Position numbers and translations under genes: made by a program. This document shows, one piece after another, positions 42,770-50,745 of a stretch of 64,000 nucleotides of DNA. Positions within the stretch are counted from its first letter, which is position 1, and each line of letters opens with the position of its first letter. This DNA comes from Sulfurimonas sp. (GTDB taxonomy: Bacteria; Campylobacterota; Campylobacteria; Campylobacterales; Sulfurimonadaceae): NCBI GenBank assembly GCA_027063505.1, contig JAMORO010000075.1, positions 1-64,000 of the forward strand, given 5' to 3'. The notes below the pieces were generated by a model. That model was not told where the DNA came from. It saw only the letters and a list, made by a program, of their open reading frames with translations, and did no database searches.

Positions 42770-44113
42770 ATGTATCTCTTAAAAAGGGTAATAATAGCTT
42801 CTATTTTAATCCTTTTATATTCAGTGTCAATTTCTGCTGGAGAGTTTATTGTAAAAGATGTAGATAGTAATAAGAGTAAAAACAGTACATGGATAGCACT
42901 TCCTTACCTTTTTAGTTCTGATTCTACAGGTTTAACAGCTGGTGTTATAGGTATTTTTAATGGTTTTATACAACCTCAAATGAGTATGTTTATAACAGCT
43001 TACATGGGTGAAAAAATTCCTGTAGAAAATATTAGTCTTGCTGGTGATTATAAGCATGATGAGGCTCGGTCTCGTGGCATTGGCTTTGGAGTATCAGGGT
43101 ATAGACCCAGCTTTTTCAAAAGAACATTTCTCTCATTACTTGGGAATTTTGCTTATTATCCTAATCAAAAAGTATATTTCAAAGGTGCTAATGACTCAGT
43201 GAAAAATGAAGAGTCAACTGATGTCACAAACTTTACACCCTTTAGAACACAAGGGTACAATAATTGGGTAAGAGTTGATTTTCGTTATGTTTTACCAATA
43301 GGTGAAGGAAAAACAACTATAACTCCAATTATAAAACTAAAAAATGGTATTACCATTAATCGTGATAATATAGGAAATGGGACACCTTTTAGCACAGGAC
43401 AGACTATCATCGGTACAGAAATATTTTATACAAAATTCACTGCAGATAGACTTACAAAATCACCCTCTTTAAATAGTAATGGTTTAAGAGTCTATATGGA
43501 ACATGATAATACAGACTATCCAAATAATCCATCTCGAGGTTATAATATGAAGCTGAGATTTTCAGCAGATTTTGGACTGAGTAATTCAAATCAAAAATGG
43601 AATGCTATTGAAGCGAGTTACTCTCACTATTTTGAACTTCCAAATTTCACATGGAGTAGACAAAATGTGATAGCTTTTAATGCTTGGAGTGCATACTCAC
43701 CATCGTGGGATAAGTCTAAGCTTAATGATGCTGGATTTTTAGATAAAAATCAACCTCCTATGTGGGAGGGAGCGAGACTCGGTGGCTATAGAAGAATGAG
43801 AGCCTATGATACAAACCGTTTTAGTGATAAAGCGGCAATTTATGGAGCATTAGAGTATAGAGTTATTCCTGATTTCAATCCAATGCATGGGCAGAAATGG
43901 AATCCCATCGCTATTGACTGGTTTCAGACAGTGCTCTTTGTTGAGGCAGGTAGAGTAGCCCCAAGATATGATTTACGACTTTTAAGTAAGGATTTAAAGT
44001 ATGATGTTGGTGTGAGTTTACGAGCCTTAACCGCAAAAGTACCTATGCGATTTGAAGTGGCTTATGGAGAAGAGGGTGTTAATATGTGGGTTATGATAAA
44101 ACAGCCTTTTTAG
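42770..44113 (+). CDS. BamA/TamA-superfamily outer-membrane beta-barrel without POTRA domains
   Basis: A 447-residue protein with a signal peptide (about 1-23). Most of the rest is amphipathic strands, ending in the barrel-terminal VMIKQPF with a C-terminal Phe. The LGGYRRMRAYDTNRFSDKAAIYGALEYR segment (about 345-372) corresponds to the conserved L6-loop R-G-Y/F motif and the following strand of Omp85 barrels. There are no POTRA repeats at the N-terminus, so this is the barrel-only 'bacterial surface antigen' (D15) subgroup. Its function is unknown; it is likely a porin-like or export protein. It follows the mog gene by 8 bp. Confidence 0.82.
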   Translation: MYLLKRVIIASILILLYSVSISAGEFIVKDVDSNKSKNSTWIALPYLFSSDSTGLTAGVIGIFNGFIQPQMSMFITAYMGEKIPVENISLAGDYKHDEARSRGIGFGVSGYRPSFFKRTFLSLLGNFAYYPNQKVYFKGANDSVKNEESTDVTNFTPFRTQGYNNWVRVDFRYVLPIGEGKTTITPIIKLKNGITINRDNIGNGTPFSTGQTIIGTEIFYTKFTADRLTKSPSLNSNGLRVYMEHDNTDYPNNPSRGYNMKLRFSADFGLSNSNQKWNAIEASYSHYFELPNFTWSRQNVIAFNAWSAYSPSWDKSKLNDAGFLDKNQPPMWEGARLGGYRRMRAYDTNRFSDKAAIYGALEYRVIPDFNPMHGQKWNPIAIDWFQTVLFVEAGRVAPRYDLRLLSKDLKYDVGVSLRALTAKVPMRFEVAYGEEGVNMWVMIKQPF

Positions 44114-44123
44114 GGGCTATTTA

Positions 44124-44900
44124 CTATATACTTAGTCTAATTCCTACAGGGCAGTGATCACTTCCTGTAATGTAGTCTAAGATAAAGGCATCCTCTAAAG
44201 ACTCACAGAGATCTTCACTGATGAAGAAGTAGTCTATTCTCCAGCCTACATTGTTGAGTCGTGCATTTGAGCGGTAAGACCACCAGCTGTATCTATCAGC
44301 TTCATCTCCATTAACATAACGAAAACTATCTACATATCCATGTTCTAAAAGTTTATCTATCCACTCTCTCTCTATTGGTAAAAATCCAGATGTTTTAGAG
44401 TTAGCTTTAGGATTTTTAAGATCCATCTCTTTATGTGCGGTATTTACATCACCACAGATGATGATACTTTTTCCCTCCTTTCTTAAAGCTTCACAGTGAG
44501 CAAGAAGATCATCATAAAACTTCATCTTATAGTCAAGTCTCTCTTGATTTTTCTGACCATTCGGAAAGTAGATATTAAAAAGAACTATATCATCATAATG
44601 AGTCTCAACTATACGTCCTTCATTCATAGTGTCTATATGGTTATCGGTAGAAGTATAATCACTTTTTAACATAGAAAAAGTAGCCGTACCGCTATACCCT
44701 TTTTTCTCTGCAGAGTTTACAGTAAGCTCTACATACTCTTTGTCAAAGAGGCCATAAGGAATTTGCTGGGGAAGAGCTTTTATCTCTTGGAGACATAAGA
44801 TATCTGTATCTCTCTCATCTATCCATTTAAGTGCTTCTTTAGTACCTACAGCACGAATACCGTTAACATTCCACGAGATTATTTCTATTGAGTCTGACAT
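44124..44900 (-). CDS. xthA: exodeoxyribonuclease III
   Basis: A 258-residue endonuclease/exonuclease/phosphatase-fold protein. The catalytic motifs are visible: ISWNVNGIRAV at the start, LCLQEIKA (metal-binding Glu), GYSGTATFS, IICGDVNTAHKEMDL (catalytic Asp/Asn), RIDYFFIS and ITGSDHCPVGIRL (catalytic Asp-His). It cleaves abasic sites and acts as a 3'-exonuclease in base excision repair. Length fits the family (about 260). It converges on the outer-membrane barrel gene with 10 bp between stops; the RAYT locus lies upstream on the other strand. Confidence 0.95.
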   Translation of the reverse strand: MSDSIEIISWNVNGIRAVGTKEALKWIDERDTDILCLQEIKALPQQIPYGLFDKEYVELTVNSAEKKGYSGTATFSMLKSDYTSTDNHIDTMNEGRIVETHYDDIVLFNIYFPNGQKNQERLDYKMKFYDDLLAHCEALRKEGKSIIICGDVNTAHKEMDLKNPKANSKTSGFLPIEREWIDKLLEHGYVDSFRYVNGDEADRYSWWSYRSNARLNNVGWRIDYFFISEDLCESLEDAFILDYITGSDHCPVGIRLSI

Positions 44901-44955
44901 AAAATTTTACCTTCTAAAGTTTTAGAAGATTGTAGCTAAACTTTTTTAATATTTC

Positions 44956-45010
44956 TCTCGTTCCCATCGCTCCGCTTCTTTCTCGTTCCCATCGCTCCGA
45001 GTGGGAATGC
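44956..45010 (+). repeat. REP-like palindromic elements upstream of the RAYT gene
   Basis: TCTCGTTCCCATCGCTCCG occurs twice, at 44956-44974 and 44981-44999, with a 25-bp period. The second copy is followed by AGTGGGAATGC, giving the palindrome TTCCCA...TGGGAA (44986-45007) with an inner CTC-C-GAG stem; the first copy lacks this closing arm and looks like a half element. The outer arms (GTTCCC/GGGAA) resemble REP elements associated with RAYT proteins, and they match the complement of the elements downstream of the gene. Confidence 0.78.
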
Positions 45011-45087
45011 ATATAAATATATGACAAAATGCAATAAAAGTTATACAGTAAAATAATTTCTATTATAATAGTAAAAAGGAAATTATT

Positions 45088-45621
45088 ATGGGAAGAAGTA
45101 GATATAAAGTTCACGAAGTAACTGTTCCATATTTCATTACTTGTACTATTTTACACTGGATACCTATCTTTACTAGGACACAGACAACAGACATAATATT
45201 TTCAAGTCTGAAATACCTCCAAAAAAGTGATAATCTTAAAATACATGCTTATGTCATTTTAGAGAACCATCTGCATATGATAGTTAGTAGTGATGATATA
45301 GCAAAAAGTATGGCACGGTTTAAATCTTTTACAGCAAGAGAAATTATAAACTATTTGAAAGAAGAGAATGCGAAGAGTATTTTAGAACAGTTGGCATTTT
45401 ATAAAAAAGCACATAAAACAAAGAGTGAGTTTCAGCTATGGCAAGAGGGTATGCAACTTAAACAGATACTAAGTGAGCAGATGATGCGAGAGAGAATGCA
45501 GTATATACATAACAACCCTGTTAAACGTGGTTATGTTGATGATGGGGTTCATTGGCGTTATAGTAGTGCTCGAGATTATGAGGGAGTTCAGGGGTTGATT
45601 TTGATTGATAAGGAGTTTTAA
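45088..45621 (+). CDS. REP-associated tyrosine transposase (RAYT, Y1 HUH family)
   Basis: A 177-residue protein with the RAYT pattern: RSRYKVHEVTVPYFITCTI (first strand), the metal-binding HUH motif in YVILENHLHMIVSS (residues about 53-66), a helix with SMARFKSFTAREIINYLK that includes the candidate catalytic Tyr, and the highly characteristic YIHNNPVKRGYV followed by WRYSSARDY near the C-terminus. RAYTs cleave and join single-stranded DNA of REP/BIME palindromes and are usually single-copy, host-beneficial genes rather than typical insertion sequences. It has AAAGGAA upstream and is bounded by inverted palindromic repeats on both sides. Confidence 0.9.
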   Translation: MGRSRYKVHEVTVPYFITCTILHWIPIFTRTQTTDIIFSSLKYLQKSDNLKIHAYVILENHLHMIVSSDDIAKSMARFKSFTAREIINYLKEENAKSILEQLAFYKKAHKTKSEFQLWQEGMQLKQILSEQMMRERMQYIHNNPVKRGYVDDGVHWRYSSARDYEGVQGLILIDKEF

Positions 45622-45632
45622 ATTAGTGATGA

Positions 45633-45701
45633 GTTTCCATGCAGAGCATAGGAACTAGAAAAGAGGGATTATAGAGATGCTACCATGCAGAGCATAGTAG
45701 C
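45633..45701 (+). repeat. two REP-like hairpins downstream of the RAYT gene
   Basis: Two 23-nt imperfect palindromes share the 15-nt core CCATGCAGAGCATAG. The first, at 45633-45655, is GTTTCCATGC-AGA-GCATAGGAAC; the second, at 45679-45701, is GCTACCATGC-AGA-GCATAGTAGC. Both have a 10-position stem with the same C/A mismatch and an AGA loop. The outer arms differ between copies but remain complementary within each copy. They lie 11 bp and 57 bp after the RAYT stop, opposite in orientation to the upstream elements. Confidence 0.8.
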
Positions 45702-45724
45702 AAGAGGTGTAGAGAGTTTAGTTA

Positions 45725-46606
45725 TTAAACGAAGTCTACTTTTGTAACATGGTGTTTCATACCAAGTGAATCAGCAGGGCAACCAAGTGCAAGACCTAGC
45801 ATCTGTTGCATATGAAGAACAGGAAGTTCTACATCACGGCCAATAGCCTCTGAAAGGTGATCTGTTTGAGTATCAAGTTTTAGGTGACAAAGAGGACATG
45901 GAGTTACAATCCAGTCAGCATTTTGATCCATAGCTCCTGCAACAACATTACCAGCTAAGATAGCTGAAGTTTTTGGTGCTTGAAGTTCAACATGGAAACC
46001 ACAACATTTGTTCTTCTCTTCATACTGAACACTCTCTCCACCACAAGCGATGATTAAATCATCTAAAGAGCGAGGATTATAAGCATTCTCTGGTGTTTTA
46101 TGTGTTGTGTTTTGAAGCTCTGAAGGGCGAATATTATGACAACCATAAAATGGTGCAATATTAAACTGACTTAGAGGTGTAACAACCATCTCTTTAATCT
46201 TATCAAGACCGATATCATCAATGATAGCATAGAGGAAGTGAGTGATTTGTGAAGTACCTTTGTACTCTAAACCAACTTCTGCTAGCTTTTCATTAACCTT
46301 AGCTTTTAGCTCTGCATTTTCATCTAAACGGTGTTTAGTCATAGCGGTGTTTAGTTGACAAGTATTACAGATAGTTACCATTGTAAGACCATGTTTTTCA
46401 GCATAAGCGATATTTCTAGCATTAAGAACTAGAGATAAAAAGTCATCATAATCTTGTAAGTGAGAAGCACCACAACAAGAAGCCTCTGTTAACTCTACTA
46501 GCTCTATATTTAGTTTCTCAGCAACTGCCATTGTAGACATATACTGCTCAGGAGTACTCTGTTTAGCAGTACAACCTGTAAAAAGTGCGTATTTTAATTT
46601 TTCCAT
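45725..46606 (-). CDS. sdhE: succinate dehydrogenase/fumarate reductase CCG-domain subunit (SdhE/MfrE type)
   Basis: A 293-residue protein of the CCG (cysteine-rich) family, which also occurs in heterodisulfide reductase HdrB. Two CCG repeats are visible: the first with GCTAK, ASCCGASHL and CNTCQ, the second with YGCHN, KCCGFH and CPLCH. In type-E succinate:quinone oxidoreductases this subunit replaces the haem-containing membrane anchor and binds Fe-S clusters near the membrane. The symbol follows Wolinella/Campylobacter usage (also called SdhC or MfrE). It directly follows sdhB by 10 bp on the minus strand, completing an sdhA-sdhB-sdhE operon. Confidence 0.88.
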   Translation of the reverse strand: MEKLKYALFTGCTAKQSTPEQYMSTMAVAEKLNIELVELTEASCCGASHLQDYDDFLSLVLNARNIAYAEKHGLTMVTICNTCQLNTAMTKHRLDENAELKAKVNEKLAEVGLEYKGTSQITHFLYAIIDDIGLDKIKEMVVTPLSQFNIAPFYGCHNIRPSELQNTTHKTPENAYNPRSLDDLIIACGGESVQYEEKNKCCGFHVELQAPKTSAILAGNVVAGAMDQNADWIVTPCPLCHLKLDTQTDHLSEAIGRDVELPVLHMQQMLGLALGCPADSLGMKHHVTKVDFV

Positions 46607-46616
46607 TTATTAACTC

Positions 46617-47597
46617 CTAGAACTTTGCAGTTGATGAAGATTTAACTAATTTTTTAATCTCATCTAAATTATCTGATTTTGTGATGCCCCATGGTGGAAC
46701 AATTTTACCTTTAACAAACATTCTTGCTGCTAATGGTAGGTGTTTAACAACTGCTAAACCTTCAGAGTAAAGAACCATACCACCCTCATCAAGTACACCA
46801 TTTCGTGCAATTGAGTGTTTAAAACCAACAGCATGACGAGTAGCAACATTTGAAGTTGCAACACCCTCTTTAAAGAGCATTTGATGAAGTTTAGTGATTT
46901 TTTCTATTGGATTAACATCTTTAGGACATACTTCCGCACACTCAAAACATTTTACACAGTCCCAAAGACCTTGACTCTCTTTATGTAAGTCTTGAAGTCT
47001 TGAATCATGAGCATCATCACGAACATCTGCTTCAAATCTATAAGCTTTAGCAAAAGCAGCTGGACCAAAGAAGTCTTCATTTACTTCAACAACCGGACAA
47101 GCATAGTGACAAGCACCACACTGAATACAGAGGTCAGCTTCATTTAACTCTTCAGCCTCTTCAGGTGTTACTAGATGCTCATGCTCAGGATGTTCATCAA
47201 CATCCGAAATAAGATAAGGCTGAATAGCATCATGTTTTTCCCAGAAGTCAGCTTTATCGATAATCATATCTTTAATAGCACGTTTCTTACTTAATGGTTC
47301 GATGACAAGTTCGTTTCCGAAAGTCTCTATCATTGTAGTCATAGACTCTTTACATGCAAGTGTTGAACGACCATTTACTTTGATAGCACATGCCCCACAG
47401 ATACCGTGACGACAAGATCTCCTATATGAAAAGCTTCCATCATGGTCCCATTTAATTCTATTTAGTATATCTAGTACAACTTCTTCAGAAGTGACATCCA
47501 TATCATAGTTTTCATAGTATGGAAGATAATCTTCATCAGCATTAAAACGAAATACCTTAAAGTTTACTTTTTGTGTAGTTATTGTGTTTGTACTCAT
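46617..47597 (-). CDS. sdhB: succinate dehydrogenase/fumarate reductase iron-sulfur subunit
   Basis: A 326-residue protein longer than usual SdhB (about 240). The [2Fe-2S] ligands lie in SCRHGICGACAIKVNG (about residues 61-76) with STLACKE following. The [4Fe-4S] and [3Fe-4S] motifs are CIQCGACHYACP (about 152-163) and CVKCFECAEVCPKD (about 213-226). A C-terminal extension of about 80 residues follows, as in the Mfr/SdhE-type enzymes. It passes electrons from the flavoprotein to the CCG subunit. It is 15 bp from sdhA upstream and 10 bp from sdhE downstream. Confidence 0.94.
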   Translation of the reverse strand: MSTNTITTQKVNFKVFRFNADEDYLPYYENYDMDVTSEEVVLDILNRIKWDHDGSFSYRRSCRHGICGACAIKVNGRSTLACKESMTTMIETFGNELVIEPLSKKRAIKDMIIDKADFWEKHDAIQPYLISDVDEHPEHEHLVTPEEAEELNEADLCIQCGACHYACPVVEVNEDFFGPAAFAKAYRFEADVRDDAHDSRLQDLHKESQGLWDCVKCFECAEVCPKDVNPIEKITKLHQMLFKEGVATSNVATRHAVGFKHSIARNGVLDEGGMVLYSEGLAVVKHLPLAARMFVKGKIVPPWGITKSDNLDEIKKLVKSSSTAKF

Positions 47598-47612
47598 AAG
47601 TTTCTCTTCCTT

Positions 47613-49325
47613 TTAGTATGTTCTAGCTTTAAGTTCATGCTTACCAAGAACAACTTTCATATAGTCAAGTTTGATTTCGCCATTTTTATCCATGTATGCC
47701 ATAGTGTGTTTTAGGAAATCTTCATCATTTCGAGTATCAAAGTCTTCTCTATAGTGAGCACCACGACTCTCATTTCTTGCAATAGCACTCTCAACAATAA
47801 ATAGAGAGTAATCAAGCATATGACCGAACTCAATAGCTTCTTGAAGCTCAGTATTAAATACTTTTGATTTGTCTTTGATACGAATGTTTTGAAATCTTTC
47901 ACGAAGTTCTTTAACAGTGTCAATAGCAATTTGAAGTGTCTCTGCTGTTCTAAATGCACCTGCATTTGCAGTCATACACTGTTGTAGCTCTTCACGTAAA
48001 CCAGGTACTGTTTCGCTACCGTTGTTTCCAAGAATAAAATTAATTTCAGCTAGAGCAGTTGCTGCATCTTCTTGAGAAGCAGGGCGAAGTTCAATAGAAT
48101 CAATCTCTTCAACCATTGTTTTACCAACAAAACGACCAAAAAGAAGTGCTTCAAGAACAGAGTTCGCACCAAGACGGTTCGCACCATGAACAGATACACA
48201 AGAACACTCACCAGCTGCATAGAAACCTTCGATAAGCTCATCGTTATTTTTACGAACATTACCAGCGATATTAACTGGAATACCACCCATAGAGTAGTGT
48301 GCAGTTGCAGAGATAAGAATAGGCTCTTTAATCATGTCAAGACCTAAGAAAGTGATAGCTAAATCACGAAGTTCAGGAAGTCTTTCCATAATAAGATCTT
48401 TTCCAAGGTGTGTCACATCAATGTACACAGCATCTTTTCTTGGACCAACACCACGACCTTCGCGAATTTCGTTAAGGATAGCACGGCTTACCACATCACG
48501 AGATGCAAGTTCCATAGCATTAGGAGCATATTTCTCCATAAATCTTTCACCCTTAGAGTTAAAAAGACGTCCACCTTCACCACGAGCAGCTTCAGAGATT
48601 AAAACACCATTTCCTGAAAGACCTGATGGGTGAAACTGTACAAACTCCATATCTTCTAACGGAAGACCATGGCGAGCAACGATTGATAAACCATCACCAG
48701 TATTTGCATGTGCATTTGAGTTGATTTTATATGAACGTGCATATCCACCAGTAGCGAACATTACAGACTTAGCATTAAAGATAGCCATCTGCATATCACG
48801 GATGTTAAATGCAACAATCCCAGATACTTTACCATCTTTGTAGATTAAGTCAGCTGCATACCACTCATCCCAAAACTTAACACCAGCACGGTGTGCTTGT
48901 TCATAAATAGTTTGTAAAAGTGTAAGACCTGTTCTATCTTTTGCATAACATGCACGAGGAGAAGATTGTCCACCAAAAGGACGTTGTGCGATTTTACCGT
49001 CTGGAGTTCTACTAAAAGCAGCACCCATTCTTTCAGCCCAACGAATAGTTTCAGGTGCTTTTGAACACATAAACTCAACAGCATCTTGATCTGCTAAATA
49101 GTCAGAACCTTTTACTGTATCAAATTCGTGAAGCTCAACACTATCTTCATCACTAAACGCAGCATTAACACCACCTTGTGCCGCACCAGAGTGACTTCTT
49201 AGTGGGTGTAGCTTTGTAATAACAGCAACTTTTTTTCCTGCATTTTGCAATTCTCTAGCTGCAGCACATCCCGCAAGACCTGCTCCAACAACAATTGCAT
49301 CGTAAGTATAAATAGGAATACTCAT
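47613..49325 (-). CDS. sdhA: succinate dehydrogenase/fumarate reductase flavoprotein subunit
   Basis: A 570-residue FAD protein. It has the dinucleotide fold VVGAGLAGCAAARELQ, the covalent-FAD His in LRSHSGAAQGG, substrate-site motifs QFHPSGL and ATAHYSMGGIPVN, and the active-site Arg in the GEGGRLFN/ARDVVSRAI region. The start at 49325 (AAGGAA upstream) leads directly into the fold, with no twin-arginine signal. That distinguishes it from the periplasmic MfrA of Wolinella and Campylobacter, so the complex should face the cytoplasm. It oxidises succinate or reduces fumarate, linked to the quinone pool. It is first in the three-gene operon. Confidence 0.95.
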   Translation of the reverse strand: MSIPIYTYDAIVVGAGLAGCAAARELQNAGKKVAVITKLHPLRSHSGAAQGGVNAAFSDEDSVELHEFDTVKGSDYLADQDAVEFMCSKAPETIRWAERMGAAFSRTPDGKIAQRPFGGQSSPRACYAKDRTGLTLLQTIYEQAHRAGVKFWDEWYAADLIYKDGKVSGIVAFNIRDMQMAIFNAKSVMFATGGYARSYKINSNAHANTGDGLSIVARHGLPLEDMEFVQFHPSGLSGNGVLISEAARGEGGRLFNSKGERFMEKYAPNAMELASRDVVSRAILNEIREGRGVGPRKDAVYIDVTHLGKDLIMERLPELRDLAITFLGLDMIKEPILISATAHYSMGGIPVNIAGNVRKNNDELIEGFYAAGECSCVSVHGANRLGANSVLEALLFGRFVGKTMVEEIDSIELRPASQEDAATALAEINFILGNNGSETVPGLREELQQCMTANAGAFRTAETLQIAIDTVKELRERFQNIRIKDKSKVFNTELQEAIEFGHMLDYSLFIVESAIARNESRGAHYREDFDTRNDEDFLKHTMAYMDKNGEIKLDYMKVVLGKHELKARTY

Positions 49326-49441
49326 TAATTTTCCTTCAAAATAGAACTATAATAATAAGGCTGATTATATCGTGTATAAACTTTATAAAGGTTAAAAAAG
49401 GAGTTTGTGATGGTTTACTAAGTGTGTGTTACTATTTGAGT

Positions 49442-49464
49442 CATATTTAGTTTTACTAAATATG
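49442..49464 (-). terminator. 10-bp hairpin over the end of the GGDEF gene, possible terminator
   Basis: CATATTTAGT-TTT-ACTAAATATG is a perfect inverted repeat with a 3-base loop that overlaps the stop codon of the GGDEF gene. There is no T-tract after the stem on the minus strand, so termination is uncertain; a bidirectional or structural role is possible. Confidence 0.35.
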
Positions 49465-50667
49465 TTTCTCTGCAAGATCTCTTGTCTGTAAGATTTTATT
49501 GATACCTATACTTTTAGCATAAACGAGGATTTCCTTAGCTTGACGCATCGCTTCATCCAAGTTTGTATTATTTGGTTTAATGATAAAACCACCACTAACT
49601 GTTATAGTAACAGCACCCTTTTCTGGTACATTAAACTTTAGCTCTTCAATACTTTGACGGACTAGTTCCATATCTTTAAAAGCCTGTTCTTTACTTGATC
49701 TAGAGAAGATAAGTGTAAACTGATTATAGTCAGTTCTTGCAATTACATCTACGGGTTGTTCGTGTAAAGATATAGTATATGCGAGTTTCTTAAGTATGTT
49801 TTGTGTCATCTCTTGTGAAAAGGCACGTTTTGTTTTTGAAAAGTTATCTATCTCTAAAATTGTTACTGCGGTAAAGTTACTATCTTTTAAGTTCTTTTTA
49901 TTGGAGTATGCATTAATCATTCCTTTGTGGTTATTAATACCGGTAACAGGATCTGTCATTGTTGGATTATCAGTAGTGACATTTTTTCTATTCATTCGCA
50001 TTGAAATTGCATCTGCTTCTATAGAGTAGATTTCGTGGTTTATCTTGTTTTTATCTATTTGATATAAAAATTCGATGTCTTGATAGATTGAGTAGAGCTT
50101 TTTTCTATACCACAGTGTTGCAAATAGAAGAATTATAAAATTCACAATAGTAGCGATCTTAATAAGATTAAATTTTGCTTGATTATATTGAATATTTTTT
50201 ATAAGCATATTATTAATATGTTGGGTTATATTTGAAAAAGCATTCTGTAGATTTGCATTTGCTTGTTCTCTAGACTCTCTATCTTTTGTGTTTACATAGT
50301 ATTCATGTGCAGCTTGATTAAAGGCCTCTGTATAATCTTTTAATTGTTCTAAATGACCAAGATACTCTTCAGAATTTCCAAATAAATACCTATCAGAATA
50401 GTCATACTTATACATATTTTTGAGTTTATCTATCTCTTGGAGAAGTTGTGTACTTTTACCATTAAACTGAATCAAAGCAAGCTCTATGTCATCTTTTTTT
50501 AATGTAGTGAGAGAAGATATTATTCTCTTTTGTTTATTGAGATTATTTACTTTTTCAAATGACAACTGCTGTTCTAAAGTGAGCATCATTGCAAGAAATG
50601 AGATCATAAGAACAAAAAAGAGATAAGTGTTTAAGTTCATAAATATTTTTTTAATTGAGTGTTTCAT
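49456..50667 (-). CDS. membrane GGDEF-domain protein with degenerate signature
   Basis: A 403-residue protein from ATG 50667, which has AGGA upstream and starts just before a membrane helix; the ORF track's 64 further residues overlap the divergent thiL gene and are not needed. One helix (about 10-30), a periplasmic helical sensor region (about 30-170), a second helix (about 178-195), then a GGDEF domain (about 240-400). The signature reads DYNQF in VIARTDYNQFTLIF, where GGDEF is expected, so cyclase activity is unlikely. The domain otherwise folds normally (DNFSKTKRAF, VTVSGGFIIKP). It may be a c-di-GMP or protein-binding regulator. Confidence 0.85.
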   Translation of the reverse strand: MKHSIKKIFMNLNTYLFFVLMISFLAMMLTLEQQLSFEKVNNLNKQKRIISSLTTLKKDDIELALIQFNGKSTQLLQEIDKLKNMYKYDYSDRYLFGNSEEYLGHLEQLKDYTEAFNQAAHEYYVNTKDRESREQANANLQNAFSNITQHINNMLIKNIQYNQAKFNLIKIATIVNFIILLFATLWYRKKLYSIYQDIEFLYQIDKNKINHEIYSIEADAISMRMNRKNVTTDNPTMTDPVTGINNHKGMINAYSNKKNLKDSNFTAVTILEIDNFSKTKRAFSQEMTQNILKKLAYTISLHEQPVDVIARTDYNQFTLIFSRSSKEQAFKDMELVRQSIEELKFNVPEKGAVTITVSGGFIIKPNNTNLDEAMRQAKEILVYAKSIGINKILQTRDLAEKHI

Positions 50668-50745
50668 ATATAATTTTCCTAAAAATGTTATAATAACTAG
50701 ACATTTTATATCTACCGTAATTAATATATGCTTAAAGAAGATTGA

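Noticed and set aside
44956-45010. CRISPR array
   Set aside because: Only two repeat copies at a 25-bp period with a 6-bp spacer, internally palindromic and next to a RAYT gene; a REP-type element explains them.
44914-45114. 66-residue minus-strand ORF across the REP elements
   Set aside because: It reads through the palindromic repeats (HSERWERERSG) and has no family similarity.
48334-48633. 99-residue plus-strand ORF inside sdhA
   Set aside because: Antisense frame of sdhA; Arg/Ser/Pro bias of a shadow ORF.
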